From: an uncultured Phascolarctobacterium sp.
GTDB taxonomy: Bacteria > Bacillota > Negativicutes > Acidaminococcales > Acidaminococcaceae
Assembly (NCBI GenBank): GCA_900545025.1
Contig: UQXH01000013.1
Coordinates: 1 to 53,975, forward strand
Length of the DNA stretch: 53,975 bases
Direction of reading: 5' to 3'
In this document: positions 7,780 through 16,426 of the stretch, in pieces
How the letters are laid out: each line of letters starts with the position of its first letter
Numbering within the stretch: the stretch's first letter is position 1
Position numbers and translations under genes: made by a program
Notes under the pieces: model-generated
Database searches by the model: none
What the model was told of the DNA's origin: nothing
The model's input: the letters and a program-made list of their open reading frames with translations, nothing else

Positions 7780-9705
7780 TTATTTACTTTCAGCATCTGT
7801 AGGAACACTAACCACGTCTTGTACTGCCGGTTCCTGCGCTGCAGGCACTTCCTGTACAACCGCTTCTTTAGATGGCTCTTTGATGCCCAGTTCTTTCTTT
7901 TCTTCTGCAGAAAGGATATGCCCATATTTAATCAGTTCGCTGATTTCTTCAGCTTCCAAAGTCTCCCGTTCAATAAGCGCTTCGGCGATAACATGCAGTT
8001 TATCAATATTATCAGACAACAGTTTTTCAGTTGCTGCATAAGCATCTTCGATAAAAGAACGTACTTCCTTGTCAATTTCTGCGGCAACCTCTTCGCTGTA
8101 ATCCTTATCGCGGGCAATATCACGTCCCAGGAATACCTGGTCCTGACGGTGACCAAAGGTTACAGGTCCGATATTTTCACTCATGCCATACTCACAGATC
8201 ATCTGTCTTGCCAAGGTGGTGGCACGCTGCAAGTCATTGCTTGCACCGCTGGAAATCTCTTTCAGCACCAGGGCTTCCGCCACACGGCCGCCCAGCAGTA
8301 CTTTGAGTTCATCCAGCATCTCGCTGCGGGTAGCATAATATCTGTCTTCTTTAGGCAGACTCAAAGTATAACCGCCTGCACGGCCGCGCGGGATTATAGT
8401 CACCTTATGTACCGGGTCGGTATTATCAAGCAGCATACCTACTACGGTATGGCCGCCTTCATGGTATGCGGTAAGACGTTTTTCCTTATCACTGATAACA
8501 CGGCTCTTGCGTTCCGGTCCCATGATGACACGTTCGGCAGCTTCTTCCATTTCCGGCATGTTGATGACCTTTTTATTTTTACGGGCAGTCATAAGTGCTG
8601 CTTCATTAACCAAATTGCTTAAATCGGCACCGGTAAAGCCAGGAGTGCGCTGAGCAATAACATTTAGCTCAACATCCTGTCCAATGGGCTTGCCTTTGAC
8701 ATGCACTTTCAAAATTTCCTGACGTCCTTTGATATCAGGCCGGTCTACTACAATCTGACGGTCAAAACGACCGGGGCGCAGAAGTGCCGGATCCAGTATG
8801 TCGGGACGGTTGGTAGCCGCAATCATGATGATGCCTTCATTAGCGCCAAAGCCATCCATTTCAACTAAGAGCTGGTTCAAAGTCTGCTCGCGTTCATCAT
8901 GACCGCCGCCGAGGCCAGCGCCACGCTGACGGCCGACAGCGTCGATTTCGTCAATAAATACTATGCAGGGAGCACTTTTCTTTGCCTGTTCAAACAAATC
9001 GCGCACACGGGAAGCGCCGACGCCAACAAACATTTCTACGAAGTCGGAGCCGGAAATACTGAAAAACGGTACGCCGGCCTCACCGGCAACAGCCTTGGCA
9101 AGCAACGTCTTACCGGTACCGGGAGGTCCGTAAAGCAATACGCCTTTAGGAATCTTTGCACCCAGTTCATTGTACTTCTGCGGATGCTTGAGAAATTCTA
9201 CGACTTCTTCCAGTTCCTGCTTAGCTTCATCAGCACCGGCGACATCCTTGAAAGTAACCTTTACCTTGTCTTCATCATAACGACGTGCACGGCTTTTGCC
9301 GAAGTTCATCACACGTCCGCCGCCGCCATTGCTTTGATTCATCAGCAGAAACCACAAGCCTACGATCAGCAGCATAGGCAGCAGAGAGCTTAATATACCG
9401 GTCCACCAGGGCGGCTGCGGCGGCAGTTCGGCTCTTATTTCTACATTCTTAGCTTCCAGCCTGGAAATCAGTGTATCATCATCGGGCACAACAGTAGAAA
9501 ACTCCTGTCCGTCCTTTAATTTACCGCTGATAATATTATCAACAATAGTTACCTGTTTTATATCATCCTGCTGTACATGCTGTAAAAAGCTGGTATAGCT
9601 CATATCATCTTTTTTCTCAGTACCGCCGGCATAATAATCAAACATCCAGATCATGACGATAATAATCAGCAGATAAAAAGTTACGTTCTTAAAAAATTTA
9701 TTCAA
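7780..9705 (-). CDS. ftsH: ATP-dependent zinc metalloprotease FtsH
   Basis: Membrane-anchored AAA+ protease that removes misfolded and regulatory proteins. 641 residues. TM1 is at about 8-24, the extracytoplasmic loop at about 25-103 and TM2 at about 104-122. The AAA domain follows, with Walker A GPPGTGKT (193-200), Walker B IVFIDEID (248-255) and the second region of homology NRPDILDPALLRPGRFDR. The zinc protease motif HEGGH is at 415-419. The C-terminal tail after about residue 605 is rich in E, A, V and P and looks disordered. The start codon is TTG at 9705 with GGAGG 8 nt upstream. Its own promoter lies at 9743-9771. Confidence 0.98.
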   Translation of the reverse strand: MNKFFKNVTFYLLIIIVMIWMFDYYAGGTEKKDDMSYTSFLQHVQQDDIKQVTIVDNIISGKLKDGQEFSTVVPDDDTLISRLEAKNVEIRAELPPQPPWWTGILSSLLPMLLIVGLWFLLMNQSNGGGGRVMNFGKSRARRYDEDKVKVTFKDVAGADEAKQELEEVVEFLKHPQKYNELGAKIPKGVLLYGPPGTGKTLLAKAVAGEAGVPFFSISGSDFVEMFVGVGASRVRDLFEQAKKSAPCIVFIDEIDAVGRQRGAGLGGGHDEREQTLNQLLVEMDGFGANEGIIMIAATNRPDILDPALLRPGRFDRQIVVDRPDIKGRQEILKVHVKGKPIGQDVELNVIAQRTPGFTGADLSNLVNEAALMTARKNKKVINMPEMEEAAERVIMGPERKSRVISDKEKRLTAYHEGGHTVVGMLLDNTDPVHKVTIIPRGRAGGYTLSLPKEDRYYATRSEMLDELKVLLGGRVAEALVLKEISSGASNDLQRATTLARQMICEYGMSENIGPVTFGHRQDQVFLGRDIARDKDYSEEVAAEIDKEVRSFIEDAYAATEKLLSDNIDKLHVIAEALIERETLEAEEISELIKYGHILSAEEKKELGIKEPSKEAVVQEVPAAQEPAVQDVVSVPTDAESK

Positions 9706-9742
9706 GTACGTATCCTCCTTCTACTAAAATTTACACCATTTT

Positions 9743-9771
9743 ATTATAGTATACTCTACTTGATTAAACAA
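9743..9771 (-). promoter_or_regulatory. Sigma-70-type promoter of ftsH
   Basis: Read on the minus strand: TTGTTT (9771-9766), a 17-bp spacer, then TATAAT (9748-9743), about 37 bp before the ftsH start codon. It separates ftsH transcription from the upstream tilS-hpt unit. Confidence 0.75.
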
Positions 9772-9781
9772 CTCTTATTTA

Positions 9782-10324
9782 TCAGCTACGCGCATAAACA
9801 GAGGATTTCAGGATACCGATGTAAGGCAGATTACGATAATCACCTGCATAATCAAGGCCGTAACCTACCACAAATTCATCAGGAATCTTAAAGCCTACAT
9901 AATCAGCTTCCAAACCGTTAATCCTGCGTTCAGACTTATCACACAGAGCCACAGTCTTCAAAGAAGCAGGTTTCTGCACTTTCAGCATATTGCTGATAGC
10001 CGCGAAAGTTACGCCGCTGTCGATAATATCATCAATCAGCAGTACATGCTTGCCGGTAATATTTTCACTGATGTCCAGTCTTACCTTGACACTGCCGGTA
10101 GTAGAAGTGCCGTCGCCATAGGAGGAGGCTACCATGAAGTCAACACGCAGTGGAATATCGATAGCCCTGGTTAAATCTGTAGCAAACCAGGCAGCACCTT
10201 TAAGTAATATTATCACTACAATATCTTTATCTTTATAATCTTCGCTGATTTGTTTACCCATCTCGCTGACGCGTGCGTCAATTTCTTCCTTCGTCAGTAA
10301 AATCTTTTTAATATCGTTATTCAT
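9782..10324 (-). CDS. hpt: Hypoxanthine phosphoribosyltransferase
   Basis: Salvages hypoxanthine and guanine to IMP/GMP using PRPP. 180 residues from the ATG at 10324. The PRPP-binding motif VLLIDDIIDSG is at about 94-104, and the SSYGDGTSTTG flexible loop is present. A longer reading from a TTG at 10342 is possible but less likely. The start overlaps the end of tilS by 8 bp, so the two are translationally coupled, as in the Bacillus tilS-hprT pair. Confidence 0.96.
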   Translation of the reverse strand: MNNDIKKILLTKEEIDARVSEMGKQISEDYKDKDIVVIILLKGAAWFATDLTRAIDIPLRVDFMVASSYGDGTSTTGSVKVRLDISENITGKHVLLIDDIIDSGVTFAAISNMLKVQKPASLKTVALCDKSERRINGLEADYVGFKIPDEFVVGYGLDYAGDYRNLPYIGILKSSVYARS

Positions 10325-11708
10325 CGTCCTGCACCCTTTCAATATATTCTATATCTAACCACAAATCATATTCTCCCGGCGGCCAGGCTCCGTTCACCAC
10401 GCCAAAAATACCTAAAACCCTTTTTCCGCAGCATACCAGTAATTTGTTGTTACGCTGCTCCCGGGGAATCTTCCTGTCAATAAAATAATCTTTCAGCTTC
10501 TTACCGCCGCTGCCGCCATAAGGATAAAACCAGTCGCCGTTTTTTCGATAACGTACAATTACTTCTTTATCCACAAGCTTCGCCGGATAGATGATATGTT
10601 TGCTTCTAAAAGCAGGTTTTTCCGGCAGCAGCCGTACTGATAACTTACCGGCACCTATTGGTACGACCGTGCCATCCTGCGCAGACAGCCTTATTTCCTC
10701 CTGTACCGTGCATGCAACCCTTATTTCCTGTCTTTGGGAAAAAATAAGCTGCCCGTACTCATAAACAGCCTGTAATTGCTGCGGCAGCTGCAGGAGCCGT
10801 CCACTCCTGTTATTTAAGCACAGCTTGTCCAGCGCCACAGTATGCCTGTAGCCAAGCTCTGTTCCGCCAATAACAAAATACGCCTTGCGTAACAGGCGAG
10901 TTCGTACTGACGGCGCCATTTGCCCCCAAGCGTAAGTCGAGAGCAGCAGCTTGTCCTGCTGCCAGCTTGTTCTGCCAGCAAATTCCCGTTCAACTAATAC
11001 AGCAAAAAATTCTTCATCCTCCTGCAACAGCATTGCAGTCTGCACAAGCGCCTTCTTAACTACCGGATTAAAATGCTGCTCTAAATAGGGCAAAAGCTTT
11101 AGCCGCACCCTATTACGGGTATAGTACACATCATCATTGCTGCTGTCATGGCAATAAGCTATCTGACGTGCCTGACAATATACTTCCAGTTCTTTCCTTT
11201 CCAGCTGCAGCAACGGTCGCAGGATGCGTCCGTTCCGTTCTGACATACCGCTTAATCCTGCGGCACCGGCACCACGCAGTAATTTCAAAAGCAGCGTTTC
11301 TGCCTGGTCATCGCTGTGATGAGCAGTAATAATCCAATCAGCTTCCACTTTATCAGCTTCTGCTCCCAACACCTGATAACGCAGCTTTCTGGCAGCGTTT
11401 TCCACGGAAAGACCTGCCTGCTTACTGTATGTACGTACATCTACGTGCCGACAGCTAAAAGCTAAGCCTCTCGCCTTGCAAAACTGCTCTACCAGCTGCG
11501 CATCACGCAGAGCTTCACTGCCTCGCAAACCATGCTCCACATGCAGTACAAAAACGCGGCAATGCCCTTCCTGCACTAAGTGATGCAATCCTTCCGCTAA
11601 TGCCATAGAATCTGCACCGCCGCTGACGGCTGCTACAACAGTGCTCCCGGCAGGGATAGCTTTTTTCAGCGCCTTTTCAACTTTATCTATAATACGCTGC
11701 CCTTCCAT
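10317..11708 (-). CDS. tilS: tRNA(Ile)-lysidine synthase
   Basis: Converts C34 of tRNA-Ile(CAU) to lysidine with ATP and lysine, changing both codon and aminoacylation identity. 463 residues. The N-type ATP pyrophosphatase loop SGGADS is at 29-34, and the N-terminal domain includes HHSDDQAETLLLKLLRGAG. The C-terminal substrate-binding domain contains IVRYRKNGDWFYPYG. GGAGAGG lies just before the ATG. It is co-transcribed with hpt and is separated from the upstream S1-protein gene by a terminator. Confidence 0.95.
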   Translation of the reverse strand: MEGQRIIDKVEKALKKAIPAGSTVVAAVSGGADSMALAEGLHHLVQEGHCRVFVLHVEHGLRGSEALRDAQLVEQFCKARGLAFSCRHVDVRTYSKQAGLSVENAARKLRYQVLGAEADKVEADWIITAHHSDDQAETLLLKLLRGAGAAGLSGMSERNGRILRPLLQLERKELEVYCQARQIAYCHDSSNDDVYYTRNRVRLKLLPYLEQHFNPVVKKALVQTAMLLQEDEEFFAVLVEREFAGRTSWQQDKLLLSTYAWGQMAPSVRTRLLRKAYFVIGGTELGYRHTVALDKLCLNNRSGRLLQLPQQLQAVYEYGQLIFSQRQEIRVACTVQEEIRLSAQDGTVVPIGAGKLSVRLLPEKPAFRSKHIIYPAKLVDKEVIVRYRKNGDWFYPYGGSGGKKLKDYFIDRKIPREQRNNKLLVCCGKRVLGIFGVVNGAWPPGEYDLWLDIEYIERVQDDE

Positions 11709-11721
11709 AGGCCTCTCCTAT

Positions 11722-11752
11722 GTAAAATAAAGGGCACCCTATAAGAGCGCCC
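11722..11752 (-). terminator. Intrinsic terminator after the S1-domain gene
   Basis: An 8-bp stem at 11732-11739 with 11745-11752 is fully paired only as minus-strand RNA, where two positions are G-U pairs; on the plus strand they would be A-C mismatches. It is followed on the minus strand by TTTATTTTA. Confidence 0.75.
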
Positions 11753-11762
11753 CTCTTCACTA

Positions 11763-12212
11763 TTATCTTTCGCGTCTGGCACCACGGCCGCCGCGTTTTG
11801 ATTCAGTATTACGTTTTAAGTCCAGCATACGATCGTCGCTGTCTTTCAGGAATTTGGATAATTTATCTTCAAAAGAAAGAGTCGGCACAGGTCTTGCACT
11901 CTGCTGGCGCATACCTCCGCGGCGTTCTCTGTTATCAGCCTGCGGACGCTGCGGTTTGGGCTGCGGAGCGGCAGGCGGCGGAGTAAGCTGCTTAATGGAC
12001 AATCCGATTTTGCCGCGCTCGTCGATGGATAAAACTTTTACTTTTACTTTGTCATGTTCTTTCAGGAAGTCATGCACGTCTTTAACATAGACATTGGATA
12101 CTTCAGAAATATGGATAAGACCAACTTTGCCTTCCGGCAGCTGCACAAACGCGCCAAAATTGGTGATGCCTGTAACTTCACCTTCTAAAATAGCACCTAC
12201 TTCAAGTGACAT
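11763..12212 (-). CDS. yabR: S1 RNA-binding domain protein (YabR / general stress protein 13 type)
   Basis: 149 residues. A single S1 OB-fold domain (about 3-74) shows GAILEGEVTGITNFGAFVQL and HISEVS, closely resembling the repeats of ribosomal protein S1 and PNPase. The remaining half is a low-complexity Pro/Gln/Arg-rich linker followed by a basic tail ending RGGRGARRER. It is expected to bind RNA, probably on ribosomes; the exact role is unknown. Its position between divIC and tilS matches Bacillus yabR, which supports orthology. AAGGGGG lies about 11 nt before the ATG. Confidence 0.9.
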   Translation of the reverse strand: MSLEVGAILEGEVTGITNFGAFVQLPEGKVGLIHISEVSNVYVKDVHDFLKEHDKVKVKVLSIDERGKIGLSIKQLTPPPAAPQPKPQRPQADNRERRGGMRQQSARPVPTLSFEDKLSKFLKDSDDRMLDLKRNTESKRGGRGARRER

Positions 12213-12340
12213 CGAGAAAAAAATCCCCCTTAAAAAATCTTTATACTTAGTTATTATACTCTTTGCAAAAACGCAGTGTCAACAGAATGTTCAAAATAGT
12301 ATGGGATATTTTATCTGTCTCCAAACATTTATCCAAAACT

Positions 12341-12377
12341 ATCAAAAAAGAAAAACAGCCTAATTAAAATTAAGCTG
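12341..12377 (-). terminator. Intrinsic terminator of the divIC gene
   Basis: Minus-strand hairpin CAGCTTAATT/AATTAGGCTG (12356-12377, one wobble pair), followed on the minus strand by TTTTTCTTTTTT. It lies just downstream of the divIC stop. Confidence 0.8.
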
Positions 12378-12385
12378 CTCTCTTA

Positions 12386-12712
12386 TTACTTATTATCTTG
12401 TTGCTTATCTTTATCCTTTTCATTTTCCACGATAAAGACAGGTATCTCATTTTGCTTGACCATATTATATTCTTCCCGGGCAAGCTTTTCTATATAACCC
12501 GGATTGTGCAGATTCTGTTTTTCAGTTTCCAGTTCGGAATTATTCTTTTCGATCTGCTCCAATCTTTGCCGGGTAGCTTCTTTCTCCTGCCTGATCTGAT
12601 AAATCTGATATTCCTGCCTAGCCAAGATGCCGATACAGATAACAGTAACCAATAATAAGATTAGTTTGAATACACTCTTTTTGCTTTTTTTCTGCTGTCT
12701 GCGTCTTACCAT
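12386..12712 (-). CDS. divIC: Septum formation initiator DivIC/FtsB family protein
   Basis: A small bitopic division protein of 108 residues. It has a basic cytoplasmic N-terminus (RRRQQKKSKKS) and one transmembrane helix at about 15-33 (KLILLLVTVICIGILA). A coiled coil with leucine-zipper spacing follows at about 36-75. The DivIC/FtsB signature GYIEKLAREEYNMVKQNEIPVFIV comes after the coil. It is expected to act in the divisome with FtsL and DivIB/FtsQ. Position and length agree with Bacillus divIC in the same conserved block. Confidence 0.9.
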   Translation of the reverse strand: MVRRRQQKKSKKSVFKLILLLVTVICIGILARQEYQIYQIRQEKEATRQRLEQIEKNNSELETEKQNLHNPGYIEKLAREEYNMVKQNEIPVFIVENEKDKDKQQDNK

Positions 12713-12765
12713 ATCTTACCCATCCTTCCGGCTGCCTCAGACCATTAACCATCATTTGACAGAAC

Positions 12766-12795
12766 AAAAAATGCCCAGCTGTAAAAGCCGGGCAT
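12766..12795 (-). terminator. Intrinsic terminator of hup
   Basis: A 10-bp stem with one wobble (ATGCCC...GGGCAT outer part, 12771-12795) and a 5-nt loop, followed by TTTTTT on the minus strand. It lies directly after the HU stop codon. Confidence 0.85.
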
Positions 12796-12807
12796 CCAGT
12801 CAGACAA

Positions 12808-13086
12808 TTATTTCTTGGCAACAACGTCTTTGAAAGCTTTGCCAGCTTTGAAAGCCGGAACTTGAGCTGCTTCAATGACAAGTTCTTCACCGGTACGCGG
12901 ATTTTTACCCATGCGTTCTTTACGAACACGAGCTTCAAAAGTACCGAAGCCAATCAGTTGTACTTTGCCGTCAGCTGCAACTTCTTCTTTTACAGTGTCA
13001 AGAAAAGCGTTAACAGTCTTTTCAACGTCTTTTTTAGTCAGGCCGGTTTTTTCTGCTACTGCAGTAATCAATTCAGTTTTGTTCAT
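12808..13086 (-). CDS. hup: HU-family nucleoid-associated DNA-binding protein
   Basis: 92 residues, the standard HU length. The MNKTELITAVAEKTGLTKKDVEKTVNAF helical start forms the dimerisation part. GFGTFEARVRKERMGKNPRTGEELVI is the beta-arm with the conserved GRNPxTG-like turn that intercalates DNA with its proline. The C-terminus is PAFKAGKAFKDVV. It binds and bends DNA without sequence specificity. AAGGGGG is the ribosome site. It is a single gene with its own terminator inside the division/tRNA block. The 168 bp upstream probably carry its promoter, but I could not fix one. Confidence 0.98.
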   Translation of the reverse strand: MNKTELITAVAEKTGLTKKDVEKTVNAFLDTVKEEVAADGKVQLIGFGTFEARVRKERMGKNPRTGEELVIEAAQVPAFKAGKAFKDVVAKK

Positions 13087-13254
13087 TGTAAAATCCCCCT
13101 TAATTATTAAATTAAGTAAATAATTGTTAATATTTACATAACTTTACTGATACTGGATGACATGCCTTACGGTATTATTCTACGTCAAAGCCTGTATTCC
13201 TTTAATCTACCGTGTTATTGTAACAAATGTCGTTAAAAAAATCCAGCTTATTTT

Positions 13255-14784
13255 TTATTTTTCTGTAATATAATCTTTCTCTTGTTTTTTAGCCTCTGCC
13301 CAGAAAGCATCTAACTCTGCAAGAGAAAAATCTTCCCAGCTGCGGCCGCTATTTTTCACTTGTTCTTCTACATAATTAAATCTGCTGCAAAACCTGTTAT
13401 TTGTACCATTTAACGCCGCTTCCGGTTCAATTTTATTATGTCGCGCATAATTAACTATAGCAAAAAGCAAATCTCCCAGTTCACTTTCAGTCGCTGCCTT
13501 ATCTCCGGCACGTAATGCCTCTAATAATTCAGCAGTTTCTTCCTGCACCTTATTCCAAACAGCTTCTTTATTATCCCAGTCAAAGCCAACCTTGGCAGCC
13601 TTGCCCTGCAGCTTATAAGCCCGTAATAATGCAGGCAGTCCTTGTGACACGCCATCAAGTACATGAGTGCGCTCTGTTTTCTCCTGTTTTTTAATCTGCT
13701 CCCAGTTCTTTAAGACCTCGTCGCTGCCTGCAACATCAAGATTGCCAAATACATGGGGATGGCGGCGAATCAACTTATCCGTTACCTCGTCGATAACTTC
13801 CTGCAAGTCAAATCGACCTGCTTCTTTAGCCATCTGGGCATGGAACACAACCTGCATCAGCACGTCGCCCAATTCCTCACGCATACCAGCCGTATCGTCG
13901 TTATCCACAGCTTCAAGAAACTCATAAACTTCTTCAACCATATTGCTGCGGATGCTGGCATGAGTCTGTTCTCTGTCCCACGGGCAGCCGTCCGGTGCCC
14001 TTAACGCCTGCATCACATCTACCAACGGCTGGATATCCACATCATCATAGCCGGGCTCTTCAACAAACTCATATTCTTCCTGCTCTTGCTGCGGCAGCAT
14101 GGTTTCTTCTGCTTCTAAAAGCGGCGGCACAAAAATACTGGTCAAATGATCAATGTGCTGCTGTCGGTCCAGCTCATACAGCTTTATCGGACGACATTCT
14201 TCATCGGGTAAGCCGAGATTGCGCAGGAAATATATTTCATAATCATCATCAAGAGTTTCCATCAGTCCCAGCTTTAAATCGGACGCAACCAGTTTACTGT
14301 ATACCTGGGTAATCATCAGCGGATAATTGCCGGCTTCAGCCACAGCACCAAAATCCTGCGCGTCAATAATACGCAGCCCGGCAATAGGATCAATACCCAA
14401 TTCCACATACGCCAAGTCCAAAAAGCTCATTGCCGGCTTGATACACACTTCCACACCCTGCTCTTTACCGCGTCTGCGCAGCAATACCACGGTACGTTCT
14501 GCAACCAACGGACTGCCCGGCACAGCATATACCACATCAGTATCGCCAGCTTGCTGCAACACATGCGCAGTGATATTATCATAGACCTCTTCAAAAGATT
14601 TTCCCTGTTCATAAAAATTATCACAGGAGGTAAACCGGACACCGCGCTTTTCCAGCTCGGCTACCGTAGGATGCACTGCCGTGCGTAAAATTACTCTCGC
14701 ACTGTTTTGCAGAAGCTCCATAGTTTCCAGAGATAAATTACCAGCAGCACCAGGCCCTAAACCAACTATCGTAACTTTACCCAT
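13255..14784 (-). CDS. mazG: MazG-family nucleotide pyrophosphohydrolase fused to a tetrapyrrole-methylase-like domain (YabN type)
   Basis: 509 residues in two domains. Residues 1 to about 225 form a SAM-dependent tetrapyrrole-methylase-like fold (VTIVGLGPGAAGNLSLET; AVPGSPLVAERTV). Residues about 255-500 form the MazG domain with duplicated EExxE...ExxD motifs (VEEVYEFLEA, REELGDVLMQVVFHA; ETAELLEALRAG, ESELGDLLFAIVNYARH). MazG hydrolyses (d)NTPs to monophosphates and PPi, a house-cleaning or stress role. The natural substrate of the N-terminal domain in such fusions is unknown. Position matches Bacillus yabN. Confidence 0.95.
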   Translation of the reverse strand: MGKVTIVGLGPGAAGNLSLETMELLQNSARVILRTAVHPTVAELEKRGVRFTSCDNFYEQGKSFEEVYDNITAHVLQQAGDTDVVYAVPGSPLVAERTVVLLRRRGKEQGVEVCIKPAMSFLDLAYVELGIDPIAGLRIIDAQDFGAVAEAGNYPLMITQVYSKLVASDLKLGLMETLDDDYEIYFLRNLGLPDEECRPIKLYELDRQQHIDHLTSIFVPPLLEAEETMLPQQEQEEYEFVEEPGYDDVDIQPLVDVMQALRAPDGCPWDREQTHASIRSNMVEEVYEFLEAVDNDDTAGMREELGDVLMQVVFHAQMAKEAGRFDLQEVIDEVTDKLIRRHPHVFGNLDVAGSDEVLKNWEQIKKQEKTERTHVLDGVSQGLPALLRAYKLQGKAAKVGFDWDNKEAVWNKVQEETAELLEALRAGDKAATESELGDLLFAIVNYARHNKIEPEAALNGTNNRFCSRFNYVEEQVKNSGRSWEDFSLAELDAFWAEAKKQEKDYITEK

Positions 14785-14802
14785 TGTCTACGCCTTCTTT
14801 CT

Positions 14803-16368
14803 TTATTTGAAAAATTTCCTCATAAGCGGCATTTCCAGCAGTTCCTTTTTATTGGTAATCCCCAATACGAGCAACAGTACTGCATATAAAACTGCAGCAA
14901 TAATTATCGCAAAGACAGCCGTTAACGCCTTGAACTGCAGTACTCCTAATAAAAATGGATACAGACAATACACGGCGACACCCATCAGTAAAGCTGCGCA
15001 GACAATCTTTGCTATGGTCAGCCAGGGAAAATATATTCTGTATCTTCGCAACGCCAAAATATTTAACGCCGTAGCCAGCGCAAAGTTTATATTTGTCGCC
15101 CACGCCGCACCGGCAATATTATTTGCCGCATCCGTCAAGAACCATACCGCCGCCACTTTCGCTATAATACCGCACAGCATATTGAACATGGGTACGTTAA
15201 TAATACCTATCCCCTGCAATACGCCGGTAGTAATCTGATGCATGCCTAAAAGCCAGATAGCCGGCCCGGAATGCATAATAGCAGTAGCCGCTTTGGCAGT
15301 ACCATATAAAAGCAGTGAAATAGGGCCAGCCAAGACGCTCATCCCAACTGCCGCCGGCACAGTAAGCAAGCAGCACAGCTTCATGGCAGTAGAAGCCTTT
15401 TGCTCAATACTGCCGCGATCCTGCAGTATCTTTGCCTCAGAAACAGCAGGAACAAGGCTGGCCGCCAGCGACATGGTGGGAATAGTAGCCATCATCAGCA
15501 ATGGCTGTGCCATCCCTGCCAGATATCCGAACAGCGTCGTAGCTTCGTCCACAGCAAAGCCGCTGGCCACCAGTCTGTTAGGCACAAGCAGCATATCGAT
15601 ACTGCTGCTTATCGGCACCATGATATTAGCACAGGAAACAGGCAGAGCCAACAGCACCAGCCTTTTAACTATGCTCACGGCACTGTCCTTTTTCACTTCT
15701 GGCTGCAGGCGTCCTTCCTTCTGCCGCCAATGCTTTTTGTACTTACAGTAAAAAAAGCTCAATACAATCAAACCGGTAACACCGCCCGGTACAGCGCCAA
15801 AGGCAGCTCCGGCAGCAGCATATTCCAAGCCGTAGGGCAACAGCCAATAAGCTAACAGCACCATGGTCATCACTCTGACCAGCTGCTCAAGAATCTGGGA
15901 AACAGCCGGCGGCGTCATTAGCTGATGCCCTTGGAAAAAGCCGCGGAAACAAGCCAGAATCGTCGAAAAAAATACAGCCGGCGTTAAAGCAATCAACCCG
16001 TAATAGGCGCGCGGGTCACTGATGATATTATTTTCAACCAGCCAGCCTGCGGCAGTAAATAATGAGCCAGCAAATATCAGTCCCGTGACAGCCATCAACG
16101 CCAGTGATACCCTGAATACTCGCCGTACATTGTAATAATCATTACGAGCTATTTTTTCCGCAACAATAATCGAAATAGCAATAGGAATTCCTGCTGACGA
16201 AACAGCCAGCAGCAGCAGATAAACAGGATATGCCATCTGGTAAAGACCGATACCTTCTCCCCCTAATAACCGGGACAGCAGGATACGGTTAAACGAGCCT
16301 ATAACCTTGACCGTAAGCCCGGCCAGCGTCAGAATAGCGGCTCCGCGTAAAAACTTATCACTGCTCAT
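14803..16368 (-). CDS. MOP-superfamily flippase (SpoVB/MurJ-like)
   Basis: 521 residues, with about 14 predicted membrane helices throughout. The N-terminal ILTLAGLTVKVIGSFNRILLSRLLGGEGIGLYQMAYP is typical of the SpoVB/polysaccharide exporter branch. It probably flips a lipid-linked precursor such as lipid II across the inner membrane. It occupies the place of Bacillus spoVB between mfd and mazG. Here no sporulation genes surround it, so a vegetative cell-wall or polysaccharide role is more likely. AAGGA lies 7 nt before the ATG. Confidence 0.88.
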   Translation of the reverse strand: MSSDKFLRGAAILTLAGLTVKVIGSFNRILLSRLLGGEGIGLYQMAYPVYLLLLAVSSAGIPIAISIIVAEKIARNDYYNVRRVFRVSLALMAVTGLIFAGSLFTAAGWLVENNIISDPRAYYGLIALTPAVFFSTILACFRGFFQGHQLMTPPAVSQILEQLVRVMTMVLLAYWLLPYGLEYAAAGAAFGAVPGGVTGLIVLSFFYCKYKKHWRQKEGRLQPEVKKDSAVSIVKRLVLLALPVSCANIMVPISSSIDMLLVPNRLVASGFAVDEATTLFGYLAGMAQPLLMMATIPTMSLAASLVPAVSEAKILQDRGSIEQKASTAMKLCCLLTVPAAVGMSVLAGPISLLLYGTAKAATAIMHSGPAIWLLGMHQITTGVLQGIGIINVPMFNMLCGIIAKVAAVWFLTDAANNIAGAAWATNINFALATALNILALRRYRIYFPWLTIAKIVCAALLMGVAVYCLYPFLLGVLQFKALTAVFAIIIAAVLYAVLLLVLGITNKKELLEMPLMRKFFK

Positions 16369-16426
16369 AACGAATTCCTTTCTGCCTGATTTTATTAACT
16401 AAATAATAACAAAATTTCCGTAAATA

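Noticed and set aside
7819..8622. 267-codon open frame on the plus strand
   Set aside because: Antisense to the protease part of ftsH; composition is atypical and there is no recognisable domain.
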